Positions 8,398-16,542 are shown, counted from the first letter of the stretch. The stretch is DNA of 64,000 nucleotides from Devosia geojensis (GCF_000969415.1 NZ_JZEX01000081.1:1-64000), one strand, 5' to 3'. Numbers and translations: made by a program. Notes: generated by a model from the letters alone, not told the origin.

Positions 8398-9120
8398 ATG
8401 CTGGTGCACGTCGGCGACGATCGAAGCGTGAAGATCGACATAGGCTTGGCGACATTCCTTGCCGCCGCGGCTGGGGCGATCAACGCGGCTGGCTTCCATG
8501 CCATGGGTTTCTTTTCGGCCAACATGACCGGGAACGTATCGTCCCTCTCCGATTTCGCTGCGCTCGGGCAGTGGACCCTGGCTTCGCTGCTTGCGGGATT
8601 GTTGGCCGCCTACATCGTTGGAGCATTCTGCTCCGCCCTGCTGATCGAGGTCGGCCGCCGGCGCAATGTTCACGGCATATACGCTTACAGCATCATCTCC
8701 GAGGGCGTCCTCCTGGCGGTGCTCGGCACAGCCGACCTGCTGCTCCCAGGGATTCACAGCGGCCCTATACTCATCGTCGGCCTGAGTTTTCTCATGGGAC
8801 TGCAGAACGCGACGACCACGCGGATCTCCAATGCGCGGGTGCGCACCACGCATGTCTCTGGCATGGCAACAGACATTGGCGTTGAGCTTGCTGTCCTGCT
8901 GGGCGGCGCGCGCGATAACGACGACCGCGGGGTCGTCCGGTCGAGGTTCGCGCTTCACCTGTCCACCTTGGGCGCGTTCCTCGTCGGAGGTATCGTTGGC
9001 GTTCTTGCCTATATCGCCATGGGCAGCGTTCTGCTGCTGATCATCGCGGCTGCGCTACTGGCCGTTTCGGTGCCAGAAGCCAGGCGGGCGCAGAAGCTGT
9101 CGCGCAAGACGATGTTCTAG
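8398..9120 (+). CDS. DUF1275 (YoaK-like) multi-pass membrane protein
   Basis: A 240-residue protein with about six hydrophobic segments, matching the DUF1275/YoaK family of unknown function. Family hallmarks are visible: an N-terminal AAAGAINAAGF segment, FFSANMTGN near residue 42, GLQNATTTRI, and RTTHVSGMATDIGVELA near residues 145-162. Members are inner-membrane proteins thought to be transporters or channel-like, without proven substrate. The ATG at 8398 follows AGGGGCG by six bases. It is an unusual cargo gene for a phage; gene order suggests it could be controlled by the upstream orphan response regulator, which is inference. Confidence 0.85.
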   Translation: MLVHVGDDRSVKIDIGLATFLAAAAGAINAAGFHAMGFFSANMTGNVSSLSDFAALGQWTLASLLAGLLAAYIVGAFCSALLIEVGRRRNVHGIYAYSIISEGVLLAVLGTADLLLPGIHSGPILIVGLSFLMGLQNATTTRISNARVRTTHVSGMATDIGVELAVLLGGARDNDDRGVVRSRFALHLSTLGAFLVGGIVGVLAYIAMGSVLLLIIAAALLAVSVPEARRAQKLSRKTMF

Positions 9121-9268
9121 GGTTATCGTCCCACCCCCGCGCTACCCCTCCCCGATAGCCTTACGGCCAAGTGGCTCGCTCTTCCAGGCTAGTGGAACGC
9201 TAGCCATGGCAAGCACTAACAACTAGTGCCCCTAGGGAACGGACGATGGTTCCGATCGGTTGGGAGGC

Positions 9269-9448
9269 ATGAGCTTAAAGCCGGATATGGAAGTGGCGAA
9301 ACTCATCGCGCGCTTTGCCACCCACCCCAACACGGCGGATCAACTCAGCCATTTGCCCGTATTCCAGGTAGCTTTAGGTTTGCCGCAGGGGTTTATCGAC
9401 CTGCTGAGTGCGCTCGATCGCGCAGAGATTGCCCAGACCCGTCGATAG
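9269..9448 (+). CDS. Small hypothetical protein
   Basis: About 59 residues (MSLKPDMEVAKLIARF...). The GGGAGG at 9262-9267 is too close to the ATG at 9269, so the true start might be TTG at 9260 or the ATG at 9287. The composition (amphipathic helices, no low-complexity Arg/Pro) is protein-like but no family is recognised. Confidence 0.35.
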   Translation: MSLKPDMEVAKLIARFATHPNTADQLSHLPVFQVALGLPQGFIDLLSALDRAEIAQTRR

Positions 9449-9789
9449 CTATACCTCGTGGCCCAACTTCACCGCCTCCACTTCTAGATGGTAATGACCT
9501 TCGATGGCCGGCGGATGTCCATCATCCCCACATCGGCCTTCGTCACCTGCTCAGGCCAGACACCCATCCACTCCCGCGTCCTGCACCTCGAGAACAGCCA
9601 GTCGTCGCCCGGTCGGCACTCCCTTAACGAGCTTGGCGAGTTGGAACCGGCGGGACATTCCTCCAAAAGGAGCGCACCAGCAACAGAATTGGTTCAACTT
9701 ACGATGGAATCCCAGCGGGATACCGCGGTTGACCTATGCAGCAGGTCGGCCCATAATTGTTCATTATGAATATTTTAAGCGGTGGTTTT
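9449..9789. other. Intergenic stretch, no gene seen
   Basis: About 340 bases between two small genes. Short open frames exist but show no ribosome site or protein-like composition. The AT-rich segment at 9755-9785 (GTTCATTATGAATATTTTA) may hold the promoter of the secreted protein that follows. Confidence 0.4.
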
Positions 9790-10212
9790 ATGAAAAAGGC
9801 ATCCAAGTTTCACAACCGCGCATTCCCTTTCTCGCTCCTGCCTTTTCTGCTGACCGCTCTCCCCGCGGCAGCGCAAGGATGTCTTGACCTAGACACCGCC
9901 CTAACAGCGCCAAAGACTCAAGAGTACTCCGTCCTCATCGCCGAAGCCGTTGGGGACGAGGTGCAACCGGCGGATGTGGACTTCTGGAAGTACATGGAGA
10001 GCGGAGACTGGAGCGCCGTCTACGCAGCAACTCCTATGTCCGACCCCGGCGTCTTCTTTTTTGAGAGCGCGAATGGGAACAAGGAATTTAAGGACGTATG
10101 GGGGGGCATGGCCGAGGAGTCCGACCGGCCGGATCTCCTGTCATGGGCAGAAGACCTCGGAGCTCCCAGCGATCTTGCCCAGTGTTTTGCCGACGTCCTG
10201 ATCGGGGAGTGA
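9790..10212 (+). CDS. Secreted hypothetical protein
   Basis: A 140-residue protein with a textbook Sec signal peptide: MKK start, hydrophobic core FPFSLLPFLLTALPA and probable signal-peptidase cleavage after AAAQG region (near residue 29). The mature part is acidic and has two cysteines (GCLDLD and AQCFAD) that could form a disulfide. ATG 9790 is chosen over an upstream in-frame ATG because it starts the signal peptide. Predicted location is periplasm or outside. No family is recognised. As a secreted product in the attL accessory zone it is a lysogenic-conversion candidate. Confidence 0.65.
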   Translation: MKKASKFHNRAFPFSLLPFLLTALPAAAQGCLDLDTALTAPKTQEYSVLIAEAVGDEVQPADVDFWKYMESGDWSAVYAATPMSDPGVFFFESANGNKEFKDVWGGMAEESDRPDLLSWAEDLGAPSDLAQCFADVLIGE

Positions 10213-10309
10213 CATCACCGCAGCAGTCGGCCTGATGCGCCGGCGTGAAACGACAACAAAGTTCCGGGGGACGGGGGCGTTTCCAAGACTGTAACCATGG
10301 AGAACTTCG

Positions 10310-10513
10310 TTGAATATCCCGAAAGCCATAGCCAGCGTCTTGATTGCTCTGTCTCTCGCGGCCTGCGCCAGCAGCAGTGGTTACGACGGCTGCCATGGAG
10401 TGGGTTGTCTGGTCGATGATCCCGATGACGCTTCCGACAATCCCGAGAACTGGCCCCTGTGTTCAGACGGTGCCCGGCATCCGGATTGCCGCGATGCACC
10501 CGAGGGCTTCTAA
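10310..10513 (+). CDS. Small putative lipoprotein
   Basis: A 67-residue protein starting at TTG 10310, eight bases after GGAG. The N-terminus MNIPKAIASVLIALSLAAC is a lipoprotein signal with lipobox LAAC, so Cys19 should be lipidated after signal-peptidase II cleavage. The short mature region has four more cysteines (YDGCHGVGC, PLCSDG, HPDCRD), suggesting disulfides in the periplasm or on the outer membrane. The family is not recognised. It ends 12 bases before a strong hairpin. Confidence 0.6.
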   Translation: MNIPKAIASVLIALSLAACASSSGYDGCHGVGCLVDDPDDASDNPENWPLCSDGARHPDCRDAPEGF

Positions 10514-10525
10514 CTGACATTTTCG

Positions 10526-10546
10526 CCGCCCGAGGTACTCGGGCGG
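10526..10546. terminator. Hairpin between convergent transcripts
   Basis: CCGCCCGAG (10526-10534) pairs with CTCGGGCGG (10538-10546) around GTA. It separates the plus-strand lipoprotein gene from the 3' end of the minus-strand late operon and can serve both; the TTTT at 10520-10523 lies on the side that would give a T-rich tail complement for the minus strand. Confidence 0.65.
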
Positions 10547-10585
10547 TGCCTCATGCAACCCGTAGCCAAGTTCGGACGACCTGAA

Positions 10586-10711
10586 CTACCCCTCGCCCTC
10601 CGTCGCTGGCGTAATGCCGAGTGCCGTAAAGGCGAAGCCGAGCAGCCTGAACGCCCGAGCCCGATCAGGCCCATCCGCTTCACGTCGCCGGTCACGAGTT
10701 CGATCATTCAT
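10586..10711 (-). CDS. 41-residue phage protein at end of lysis operon
   Basis: Not seen by length filters: ATG at 10711 overlaps the TGA of the preceding gene (TGATG), so translation is probably coupled. The protein is MNDRTRDRRREADG followed by RARAFRLLGFAFTALGITPA and an acidic end. The middle could be a short amphipathic or weakly hydrophobic helix. I recall similar short reading frames at the end of tail/lysis operons in Rhizobiales prophages but cannot name a family. It is the last gene of the long leftward late transcript. Confidence 0.5.
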   Translation of the reverse strand: MNDRTRDRRREADGPDRARAFRLLGFAFTALGITPATEGEG

Positions 10712-11049
10712 CAGCTAGTAGGACCGGAAGCGGCTTCCTGTTCGAGATGTTCGACTGCCTCCTTGATCACCTTAGGATCGGCATGCTCCAGCCCAACAAC
10801 GTCGTTCCGAGTTTCCCGCAGGGCGACGATGAGCTCGTCGAGCTTGGCGTGTATGGCGGCCGTATCTCGATAGCCCTGGATAAGCACCACCCCGGTGATA
10901 ACGATAGCGGCAACAGACAGAACGTATGTAACCACCTCGGTCAGCCCGAGCGGCACCAAGAGCGTACACAGTGCCAGAAGGACGAGAGTGACGTAGAAGC
11001 CAGGCGGCCGTGAAAGGTGGTCGGAGAGCTTGAAGAGCAGCATGTTCAT
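10711..11049 (-). CDS. Low-affinity iron permease family (PF04120-like) membrane protein
   Basis: A 112-residue protein with two hydrophobic helices (FYVTLVLLALCTLLVPL and VVTYVLSVAAIVITGVVLIQ) followed by RDTAAIHAKLDELIVA and a C-terminal helix ending DVVGLEHADPKVI. This pattern matches the short bacterial members of the low-affinity iron permease family; iron transport is not established for such members. The ATG at 11049 has GGAGA 7-11 bases upstream; the longer frame upstream of it lacks support. In this position, after endolysin and holin-like genes, it might have been recruited as a membrane lysis accessory, which is inference. Confidence 0.7.
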   Translation of the reverse strand: MNMLLFKLSDHLSRPPGFYVTLVLLALCTLLVPLGLTEVVTYVLSVAAIVITGVVLIQGYRDTAAIHAKLDELIVALRETRNDVVGLEHADPKVIKEAVEHLEQEAASGPTS

Positions 11050-11126
11050 TTTTGGTCTCCACGCGCCCCCGCGGGAGTGAATACGCACCGCGATCCCAAT
11101 TGGTTGCTTCGCAAAGTCAGGGGGTT

Positions 11127-11498
11127 TCAGAGGTCGGCAGCATCGGTAAATGGATAACTGCGCAGCGCGCTAGTCTGCCCCTGCCGCTCAATCCGTTGCA
11201 GGATCTCGCGCATGACCTTGATGTCTCCGCCCTGCTCCGAGACGGCATCCTTCAATTCGGAAAGAGCAGCGGAAACATCTTTGGTCGCCTGCTCATTCGC
11301 CGTCACCTGAAACGCGAGATTGTCGAGCCGGCGCAGCTCGGCCGTGGCGTTCACGCGGAACTCGAGCAGCGCCTTCACATCATTGGTCGTCTGCCCCCAC
11401 GTAATGCCCCAGCCGACGGCCATCGCCACAAAGCCGCAGGTGACGATGATGGTGTTGAGGTTCACCTCGTAGCGAACCTTGGGCGCGTGGATGTTCAT
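11127..11498 (-). CDS. Phage membrane protein with coiled coil, lysis cassette
   Basis: A 123-residue protein: one hydrophobic segment near residues 15-35 (TIIVTCGFVAMAVGWGITWG) and a long heptad-rich helix after it (VKALLEFRVNATAELRRLDN through EILQRIERQ). This is the topology of an inner-membrane spanin or of a small phage membrane anchor with periplasmic coiled coil. The ATG at 11498 follows GAGG; the longer open frame upstream is not needed. It is in the lysis gene block, so an Rz-like role is possible; no matching lipoprotein spanin is nested in or next to it. Confidence 0.6.
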   Translation of the reverse strand: MNIHAPKVRYEVNLNTIIVTCGFVAMAVGWGITWGQTTNDVKALLEFRVNATAELRRLDNLAFQVTANEQATKDVSAALSELKDAVSEQGGDIKVMREILQRIERQGQTSALRSYPFTDAADL

Positions 11499-11575
11499 GT
11501 TGGCCTCTTCGTCCGACACGTCAGTATTCCTCGCGCAAGACGCCGGGCCATCACGCAATGGCCCGGCGTGGATGG

Positions 11576-11962
11576 TCAACGCTGCGTCAGCCGTTCCCAC
11601 AGCGTGCGCGGGCGGGGCGCGGCCTCGGCAAGGGCCTCGATCTTACGGGTCGTGCCCGAGCCCTCTCCTGCCGCCGGCAGCGGCACCTTCCTGGCGTCCG
11701 TGGTCACGACCTGGGGCATGACGGTCGCCCGGTAGGACTTCCATTGCGTCCACAGATACCAGGCCAGACCGATGGCCGCCGAGATTGTGAGGTTGCCGCC
11801 CTGCCCCGAGAAGATGGCATGCACATCCGCCTGCATGGACGGTGGCATGGCCAGATAGATCGGCACGAGGGTCAGGGCCAGTCCGGCCAGTTCCTGAACC
11901 CGGCGCCAGAGCCACCCGAGAATAACGTTCTGCGCGACGGCGGTGATAATGCTGGTGACCAT
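11576..11962 (-). CDS. Putative holin-like membrane protein
   Basis: A 128-residue protein with two hydrophobic stretches, about residues 22-42 (VQELAGLALTLVPIYLAMPP) and 55-72 (NLTISAAIGLAWYLWTQW), then a charged, Pro-rich C-terminal tail with many arginines. Small size, two transmembrane helices and position 9 bases after the endolysin gene fit a class II holin that would release or activate the endolysin. There is no sequence family I can name, so function is from context. Confidence 0.6.
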   Translation of the reverse strand: MVTSIITAVAQNVILGWLWRRVQELAGLALTLVPIYLAMPPSMQADVHAIFSGQGGNLTISAAIGLAWYLWTQWKSYRATVMPQVVTTDARKVPLPAAGEGSGTTRKIEALAEAAPRPRTLWERLTQR

Positions 11963-11971
11963 GGATGCCTC

Positions 11972-12667
11972 CTAGAAGCGGAAACCGAAGATGAAACAGG
12001 CCGCCAAAGCGGCGGCCACGATGAGGAAGAAGATGAGGATGCCCGGAGCACCCCCTCCGGACGGCGCCGGTTCGGGCAGCGGTACGGTGGGGATGGGGCG
12101 CGGCTCGGTCGGCGCGGGAGAGCCGAGAGCCTGCCGGGCGCGCGCGAGCACCTCCCGGACCTTCGCCGGGGAAACGAGCGCCTTGTTCAGCCCATCGCCG
12201 GCATAGAAAGACTGCCCGGCAGCGAGGGTGCGGTGCTGCCCCTGGGTCGCCTCGAGCACCGGCAACGATGCCCATTCCATCGCCAGGCGCTTGGCAAACT
12301 CGACGTCGCCGATCTTGCCCGCAGTCCACCCCTCATATCCGCGGCGCTTGAGCAGGTGATAGGCGAGGCGATCCTGCAGGTTGGCGTCGAGTTTCTGCGA
12401 GCCGCGCAGCCCGAGTTCCGACATGAGCCCGCGCAATGTGGCGCGCGTGAACTGGTAGCGGCCGGCGGCGGATGAGCCGTGGTTCTTTGACCATCTCACC
12501 TGGTCGGCGATGACCTCGTCCAGCGTCAGGGTGGTGAGCGGCTTTGTGAGTTTGCCCTGCTTGTTGGCAAAGATGACGCCGTAGCCTTCGTGGCCGGATT
12601 TTCCGGTCTCCGTCTGGCCGATGAAGTCGAGCAGGATCGCCGCGCCGGCGGGCACGGTTTTGTCCAT
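11972..12667 (-). CDS. Lambda-R-like endolysin with C-terminal membrane anchor
   Basis: A 231-residue muralytic enzyme. The N-terminal 155 residues resemble lambda R lytic transglycosylase: E20 in FIGQTETGKSG at the place of the catalytic Glu, SSAAGRYQF near residues 65-73, and MEWASLPV near residue 135. A Pro-rich linker (about 178-205) then leads to a single hydrophobic helix GILIFFLIVAAALAACFIFG ending at the C-terminus. A C-terminal anchor is unusual: SAR endolysins have their membrane segment at the N-terminus. It may tether the enzyme to the inner membrane until holin action. It heads the lysis block and has its own ATG with GGAG upstream. Confidence 0.8.
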   Translation of the reverse strand: MDKTVPAGAAILLDFIGQTETGKSGHEGYGVIFANKQGKLTKPLTTLTLDEVIADQVRWSKNHGSSAAGRYQFTRATLRGLMSELGLRGSQKLDANLQDRLAYHLLKRRGYEGWTAGKIGDVEFAKRLAMEWASLPVLEATQGQHRTLAAGQSFYAGDGLNKALVSPAKVREVLARARQALGSPAPTEPRPIPTVPLPEPAPSGGGAPGILIFFLIVAAALAACFIFGFRF

Positions 12668-12769
12668 GGTGGTCTCCTATCGATGATGATGAAAAAAGCC
12701 GCCCGGCGGGCGGCGGCATTGAAAGGCTTAAGCCTTATCCGTTAGACCTACGGACATCTGCGTAGGGGC

Positions 12770-12919
12770 ATGAACGCGATGGGGCTTTGGCCGGAGGAGT
12801 TCAGGCAACGGATCGGCCGACGGCGCATCACCTTCCTCGAGATCTGGCTGATGATCGTCGCCCTCGCCCTGGCGGGCTGGTGGTTGATCGTCCGCCTGAT
12901 TTACGTGCTGTCGACTTAA
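12770..12919 (+). CDS. 49-residue single-pass membrane protein on opposite strand
   Basis: Too short for usual gene lists. ATG 12770 to TAA 12919 encodes MNAMGLWPEEFRQRIGRRR, a basic stretch, followed by one hydrophobic helix (TFLEIWLMIVALALAGWWLI) and VRLIYVLST. Positive-inside topology puts the N-terminus in the cytoplasm. It lies in the gap between the fibre genes and the endolysin, reading against both. GTAGGGG precedes the ATG. It could be a regulatory or exclusion peptide, or an antiholin-like membrane peptide; alternatively a chance frame, though the composition is very membrane-like. Confidence 0.45.
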   Translation: MNAMGLWPEEFRQRIGRRRITFLEIWLMIVALALAGWWLIVRLIYVLST

Positions 12920-13038
12920 GCCCTTCTGTTGAGCAGCAAACTGCCAGGGCGGCACTTCTTTTTGATGCTCATCAAGCCGGGCCGAGTGCTATGGTCCACC
13001 TGCCTCCAAAGGCGATGGGCAGGATGACCTCGGTCATA

Positions 13039-13141
13039 TCAGCGATTGCAGGCCCCCTCAATCGCTGAGCCAGGGAGGCCGCAACTCCCTGGCCGCCCGT
13101 CCTAGCGTGTCCGCTGCGCCCCCAACGCGCCCCGGACACCC
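13039..13141. terminator. Cluster of three hairpins between fibre and lysis genes
   Basis: Perfect inverted repeats TCAGCGATTG/CAATCGCTGA (13039-13048, 13059-13068), GCCAGGGAG/CTCCCTGGC (13069-13077, 13085-13093), and GTGTCCG/CGGACAC close to 13140. They follow the last fibre-associated gene on the minus strand and could end or attenuate the tail transcript before the lysis genes. The 220-base interval 12920-13143 holds no gene I can support. Confidence 0.5.
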
Positions 13142-13143
13142 GT

Positions 13144-13509
13144 CTACGCCTGCGCCGGCTGCCCGCCAGTCGCGCCGTAGCGCCAGAGATCGTCGAGCTG
13201 GAGATCGGGGATGCCGATCGCCTGCGCCGCCGAAAGGACCAGGGGATGGTCGCGCTCGAAGTACTTGGCCCGCTCGAACTTCGATGATGCATATGCCCAC
13301 AGCACCGGGTCGTAGTTGGGGCTCGCGGGATCGTTGAGCGAGGCGACCCAGCCGAGCACGTCCTGATCGTGGCCCGAGACGCGCAGCACGAACCAGAACT
13401 GATCGGGCTCAAGGTCGGGGAACTCGGCCCTGCGCGCCTCGGCCGCCGCCCTGGCGGCCTTCTCCGCCGCCGTAACGATGCGCGCGGGATCGATGACGAT
13501 AGTGCCCAT
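13144..13509 (-). CDS. Phage hypothetical protein, fibre-associated position
   Basis: A 121-residue protein rich in Ala/Glu at the N-terminus (AAEKAARAAAEARRAEFPDL, likely helical) followed by a more globular part with DQFWFVLRVSGHD and PVLWAYASSKFERAKYF. It follows the fibre gene and its neighbour with two- to three-base spacing, the usual place for tail-fibre assembly chaperones or fibre-tip accessory proteins. No family is recognised; the chaperone role is a positional guess. Confidence 0.65.
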   Translation of the reverse strand: MGTIVIDPARIVTAAEKAARAAAEARRAEFPDLEPDQFWFVLRVSGHDQDVLGWVASLNDPASPNYDPVLWAYASSKFERAKYFERDHPLVLSAAQAIGIPDLQLDDLWRYGATGGQPAQA

Positions 13510-13511
13510 GG

Positions 13512-13952
13512 CTATGCCTCCTCCTGCTCGGCCGGATCGGGTTCAGGCGGGTCGGGAATGAACTCACTGCTCACTTCCGGCTCCTGGTGCCAGCGATAGG
13601 TTGTGGTGATGACGTTGGTCCCGCCTTCAACCTTCTCGCTTTCGACCACCCGGTAGCTGTCCCACGGCAGGTCGACGGGACCGTCCGGCACCGCCTCGAG
13701 GGTATCGGGGAACGCCATGTAGGGCTCCGGGGTCGGGCCGTGCGGCAACCTGAGCGTCAGCTCGATCTCCCCGTCGATGCTCCTGTCGATGTCGCGGAGG
13801 AGGAAGGGGTGCAGGTCGGACGCGCCCGTGATCGAGTCGCCGGCGGCCAACGCGGAAAGGTCGAGGACATCGCCATTGATGGTGAGAACGTCGCCCGACT
13901 TGCCGACGACGAGCTGCGCGTCGGAGCGCTGCGGGGAAAGCATGATGCGCAT
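13512..13952 (-). CDS. Phage hypothetical protein downstream of tail fibre
   Basis: A 146-residue, mostly beta-like acidic protein. Its ATG lies immediately after the stop codon of the fibre gene (no spacer), so translational coupling is likely. The C-terminus is a Pro/Glu tail (PDPPEPDPAEQEEA). It contains the phrase SYRVVESEKVEGG and TYRWHQEPE near residues 100-125. No family is recognised. Context suggests a distal tail or fibre accessory component. Confidence 0.65.
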   Translation of the reverse strand: MRIMLSPQRSDAQLVVGKSGDVLTINGDVLDLSALAAGDSITGASDLHPFLLRDIDRSIDGEIELTLRLPHGPTPEPYMAFPDTLEAVPDGPVDLPWDSYRVVESEKVEGGTNVITTTYRWHQEPEVSSEFIPDPPEPDPAEQEEA

Positions 13953-15767
13953 CTAGAACCACCTTCCTATGGCGACGAGACGAATATGGGCAGTGCCGGT
14001 GACCGAGGCACTAGACACGACATAGATGCTGTCACCGGTTGAGTTGTCGGAGGTGCTGTTGGGGTGCACGTAGCAAAGGACCCCGCCGATCCGAGCCGAA
14101 CCTGTTATCACAGGATAAACACCGGTGGCGAAGGCCGCAGGGAAGGTCCAGGTTTGGGCAGCGGAGAAGAACAGGCTGCCGTTGCCGGTGTTGACGGCCA
14201 GGCCCGCAACATCCCACACCCTCCGGCAGATCATCATGCCATCGGCGAACTTGACGTATTCTCCGTTGGCATTGCTGCCGCGCTCGATGAGGGCGCCGGT
14301 CGGCACGCCGCTGGCCTGCGCCACGTTCCCGAGGATGTTCCCCTGGTCGAAGAACATGCGCGCGACACCGGCGAGGCTGCCGCCGCCGCGCTTGAACTGA
14401 TTGTCGGTATCGAGCCCGAAATAGGTTATGTGCCCGCTGGGGCGGTGATACTGCGCAACCGCGGCGCCCACGCCGTTGCCGTTGATGGCGATCTCGCCAC
14501 CACCGCCGCCTGCCAGTTGCGCGATGCTGCTGTCGCCGGTGCCGCCCGCGCTGAAGGTCTTGCGACCCGTCACGACCTGGGCGGTCCCGGCCCTTACGAT
14601 GTCCGAGGCGGCGATGCCACTGTCCGCAATGGCCTTGCCGGAGGGCCCGCTGAATATGGCCACATTGCTGGAGGTTGCGCCGCCCGGCCCGACGACATCG
14701 CCGGTGCCCATGCCGTCCTGGCCCTTGTCACCGGCGCGCATGAACGAGAGCACGCAGGCAGCGGTGTTGGCGATCGTGCCGGAACCCGAAAGGTACTGAA
14801 TGGCGATCTTGCGATAGCCGCTCGCCGTGGTGACGCCGGTGACGTTGTAGACGTAGAAGACGCTGGGGTTGTCCCGCAGGCGGATGTAGAGCTGGCCCTT
14901 GCTGCTCGGGCTCGTGCCCTCGTTCCAGGCGTCGAGGAAGCCGGTCTGCGTCACGCCGTCGGTATCAATGAGATCGATGAAGAGCTGGGTGGCGCTGGCG
15001 AGGGTGGCGTTGTTGAAGCGGAAGTTGCCGTTGCCTGGATCACTGTCGGCCGTCGAGGTCGAGCGATTGTAGGAAAGCCCGACATCGCCCCGCTGCGCGA
15101 CGACCGACCACCTGCCTGCGCCATAATCGGTCGCGAAGGTGCCCGAGGTGTGGGCGATCTCGCAGATGTAGGACGTACCAGCGACCCGCACGACATCCTT
15201 CAAGGCATAGGCTGTGCCGGCGGCCCAAGCTCCGCGCCAGACGCCGATGAGCCCCGACGGCCCTTGCGGGCCGGTGATGTCGATCGACGTGCCCCAGTCC
15301 CCCGAAGCGGAACTCTGCTTGATGTAGACCAGCGGATAGGTGATCGAGGACCCGTTGCCGTTGGTGGACAGGTAGACGAAGTTCGCGGGACGATCATTGT
15401 AGGCGGCGCGGCCGGCGAAGGTGCCGAACGCGTTGATGCCGACGCCGGTGCTGCCAATATCGCCGAGCATCTCGAGGTAGCGCCGCGTCTGCGCGGTCGA
15501 GCGCTCGATGATGCCGGCATAGCGGACCTCATAGGGTGCCCCGGCGACATTGGCGCCAGGCCATGGTACGGCCAGTTCCAGTTCCCCATTGCTCGTGATG
15601 CTGGCGATGCGCTGCGGCGGCACCAACGGCTGCGACGGCACGGTAAAGCGGTCGCCGGCGAGCAGCGTCCCGTCGCCCCAGAGCGTGTCGTTGCCGGTGA
15701 CGGTAGTCGCTCCGGACGATACCGAGGCGGTTCCTCTGTCGTAGAACGTCGGCAGGTGCACAAGCAT
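13953..15767 (-). CDS. Tail fibre / receptor-binding protein
   Basis: A 604-residue protein. The N-terminal part (MLVHLPTFYDRGTASVSSGA) is the adaptor-like start seen in fibre proteins, with a Gly/Ser/Thr-rich beta domain (TTVTGNDTLWGDGTLLAGDR). A carbohydrate-binding-like module with W-rich GVWRGAWAAGTAYALKDVVR near residues 155-180 (ChiA/carbohydrate-binding type repeat) and a GPQGPSG collagen-like element precede it. The C-terminal third is low-complexity Gly/Ser and probably forms the receptor-binding shaft and tip. The ATG at 15767 is chosen because the frame upstream overlaps the next gene without ribosome site. Adsorption specificity would be decided here. Confidence 0.8.
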   Translation of the reverse strand: MLVHLPTFYDRGTASVSSGATTVTGNDTLWGDGTLLAGDRFTVPSQPLVPPQRIASITSNGELELAVPWPGANVAGAPYEVRYAGIIERSTAQTRRYLEMLGDIGSTGVGINAFGTFAGRAAYNDRPANFVYLSTNGNGSSITYPLVYIKQSSASGDWGTSIDITGPQGPSGLIGVWRGAWAAGTAYALKDVVRVAGTSYICEIAHTSGTFATDYGAGRWSVVAQRGDVGLSYNRSTSTADSDPGNGNFRFNNATLASATQLFIDLIDTDGVTQTGFLDAWNEGTSPSSKGQLYIRLRDNPSVFYVYNVTGVTTASGYRKIAIQYLSGSGTIANTAACVLSFMRAGDKGQDGMGTGDVVGPGGATSSNVAIFSGPSGKAIADSGIAASDIVRAGTAQVVTGRKTFSAGGTGDSSIAQLAGGGGGEIAINGNGVGAAVAQYHRPSGHITYFGLDTDNQFKRGGGSLAGVARMFFDQGNILGNVAQASGVPTGALIERGSNANGEYVKFADGMMICRRVWDVAGLAVNTGNGSLFFSAAQTWTFPAAFATGVYPVITGSARIGGVLCYVHPNSTSDNSTGDSIYVVSSASVTGTAHIRLVAIGRWF

Positions 15768-15777
15768 GTCGAAACCT

Positions 15778-16542
15778 CTAGAGCGCGGTGTTGTAGCGGC
15801 CGGGGGTGATGATGAACTGGATCGACCAGATCGAACTGTGGTCGGAATTGATCGTCGTCGAGCAGGCGGTTGAGCTGCCCCGATGTGGCGGAACGAAGGG
15901 CTGCCCCTGGAAGCTGAACACCCGCTGGGCATCGATCTGCCCCTGGATCATACCGAGCGGGCTGGTGCCGTAGGACCAGCCGGTCTGCGTCGGGCCGCCC
16001 CATGGAGAATAAGGCACCGGCTGCTCGCTGCGCGATGACTGCATGCGGGTGAGCAACACGTTGGTGCCGGACAGGCCGACATGAATGGCGCGTCGGAAGC
16101 CGGAGCCGATCTCCAGCACGCAGGAGCCGCCCTGCAGGTGCACCTGGTTGGGGGCATACGCCTCTGTCGGCGAGCGCACCGGCGATCCAGCACTGAGGTC
16201 GGGCTGTTTCGACCAGGTGAGCGCGGCGCGCACGTCGATGTAGTTGCAGCCGGCTGGCACGGTGCCGATGACGATGGGCGTGTCGGCCAGTTCGCTCGGG
16301 ATGATCTTGACCAGGGTGAGGCAATAGCCGGCCTGGACGGGGCCGCCGAACGGGTCGGGGTTGGCCTCGGAGAAGCGCACGAAGCCGTAGATGAAGTCCT
16401 TCGGGAAGTCGGGGAAGGCGACGGTCCGCGTGGTGACGATCTGCTGGGCGGGAAAAAGGCTCACCGGCGGCACGTCAGTGCCGAATATCTTGCGCCCGGA
16501 GCGGCGCAGGACGATGTGCCCACCTTCGTTGACGACCGGCAT
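15778..16542 (-). CDS. Phage distal tail protein, unknown
   Basis: A 254-residue protein starting at ATG 16542 (MPVVNEGGHIVLRRSGRKIF). Composition is beta-rich with many Gly, Pro and aromatic residues, including FKDFIYGFVRFSE-like and SWSYGTSPLG-like segments, as in minor tail proteins. It lies one base from the preceding gene and ten bases before the fibre gene on the same strand. No family is recognised. It is probably part of the tail-tip or fibre network. Confidence 0.7.
   Translation of the reverse strand: MPVVNEGGHIVLRRSGRKIFGTDVPPVSLFPAQQIVTTRTVAFPDFPKDFIYGFVRFSEANPDPFGGPVQAGYCLTLVKIIPSELADTPIVIGTVPAGCNYIDVRAALTWSKQPDLSAGSPVRSPTEAYAPNQVHLQGGSCVLEIGSGFRRAIHVGLSGTNVLLTRMQSSRSEQPVPYSPWGGPTQTGWSYGTSPLGMIQGQIDAQRVFSFQGQPFVPPHRGSSTACSTTINSDHSSIWSIQFIITPGRYNTAL

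Noticed and set aside
9488-9887. Two overlapping plus-strand frames before the secreted protein
   Set aside because: No ribosome sites, low-complexity sequence, and they overlap the well-supported signal-peptide gene in other frames.
14064-15809. 581-codon plus-strand open frame across the fibre gene
   Set aside because: Antisense of a repeat-rich fibre gene; Gly/Asp/Ala-rich without motifs or ribosome site.
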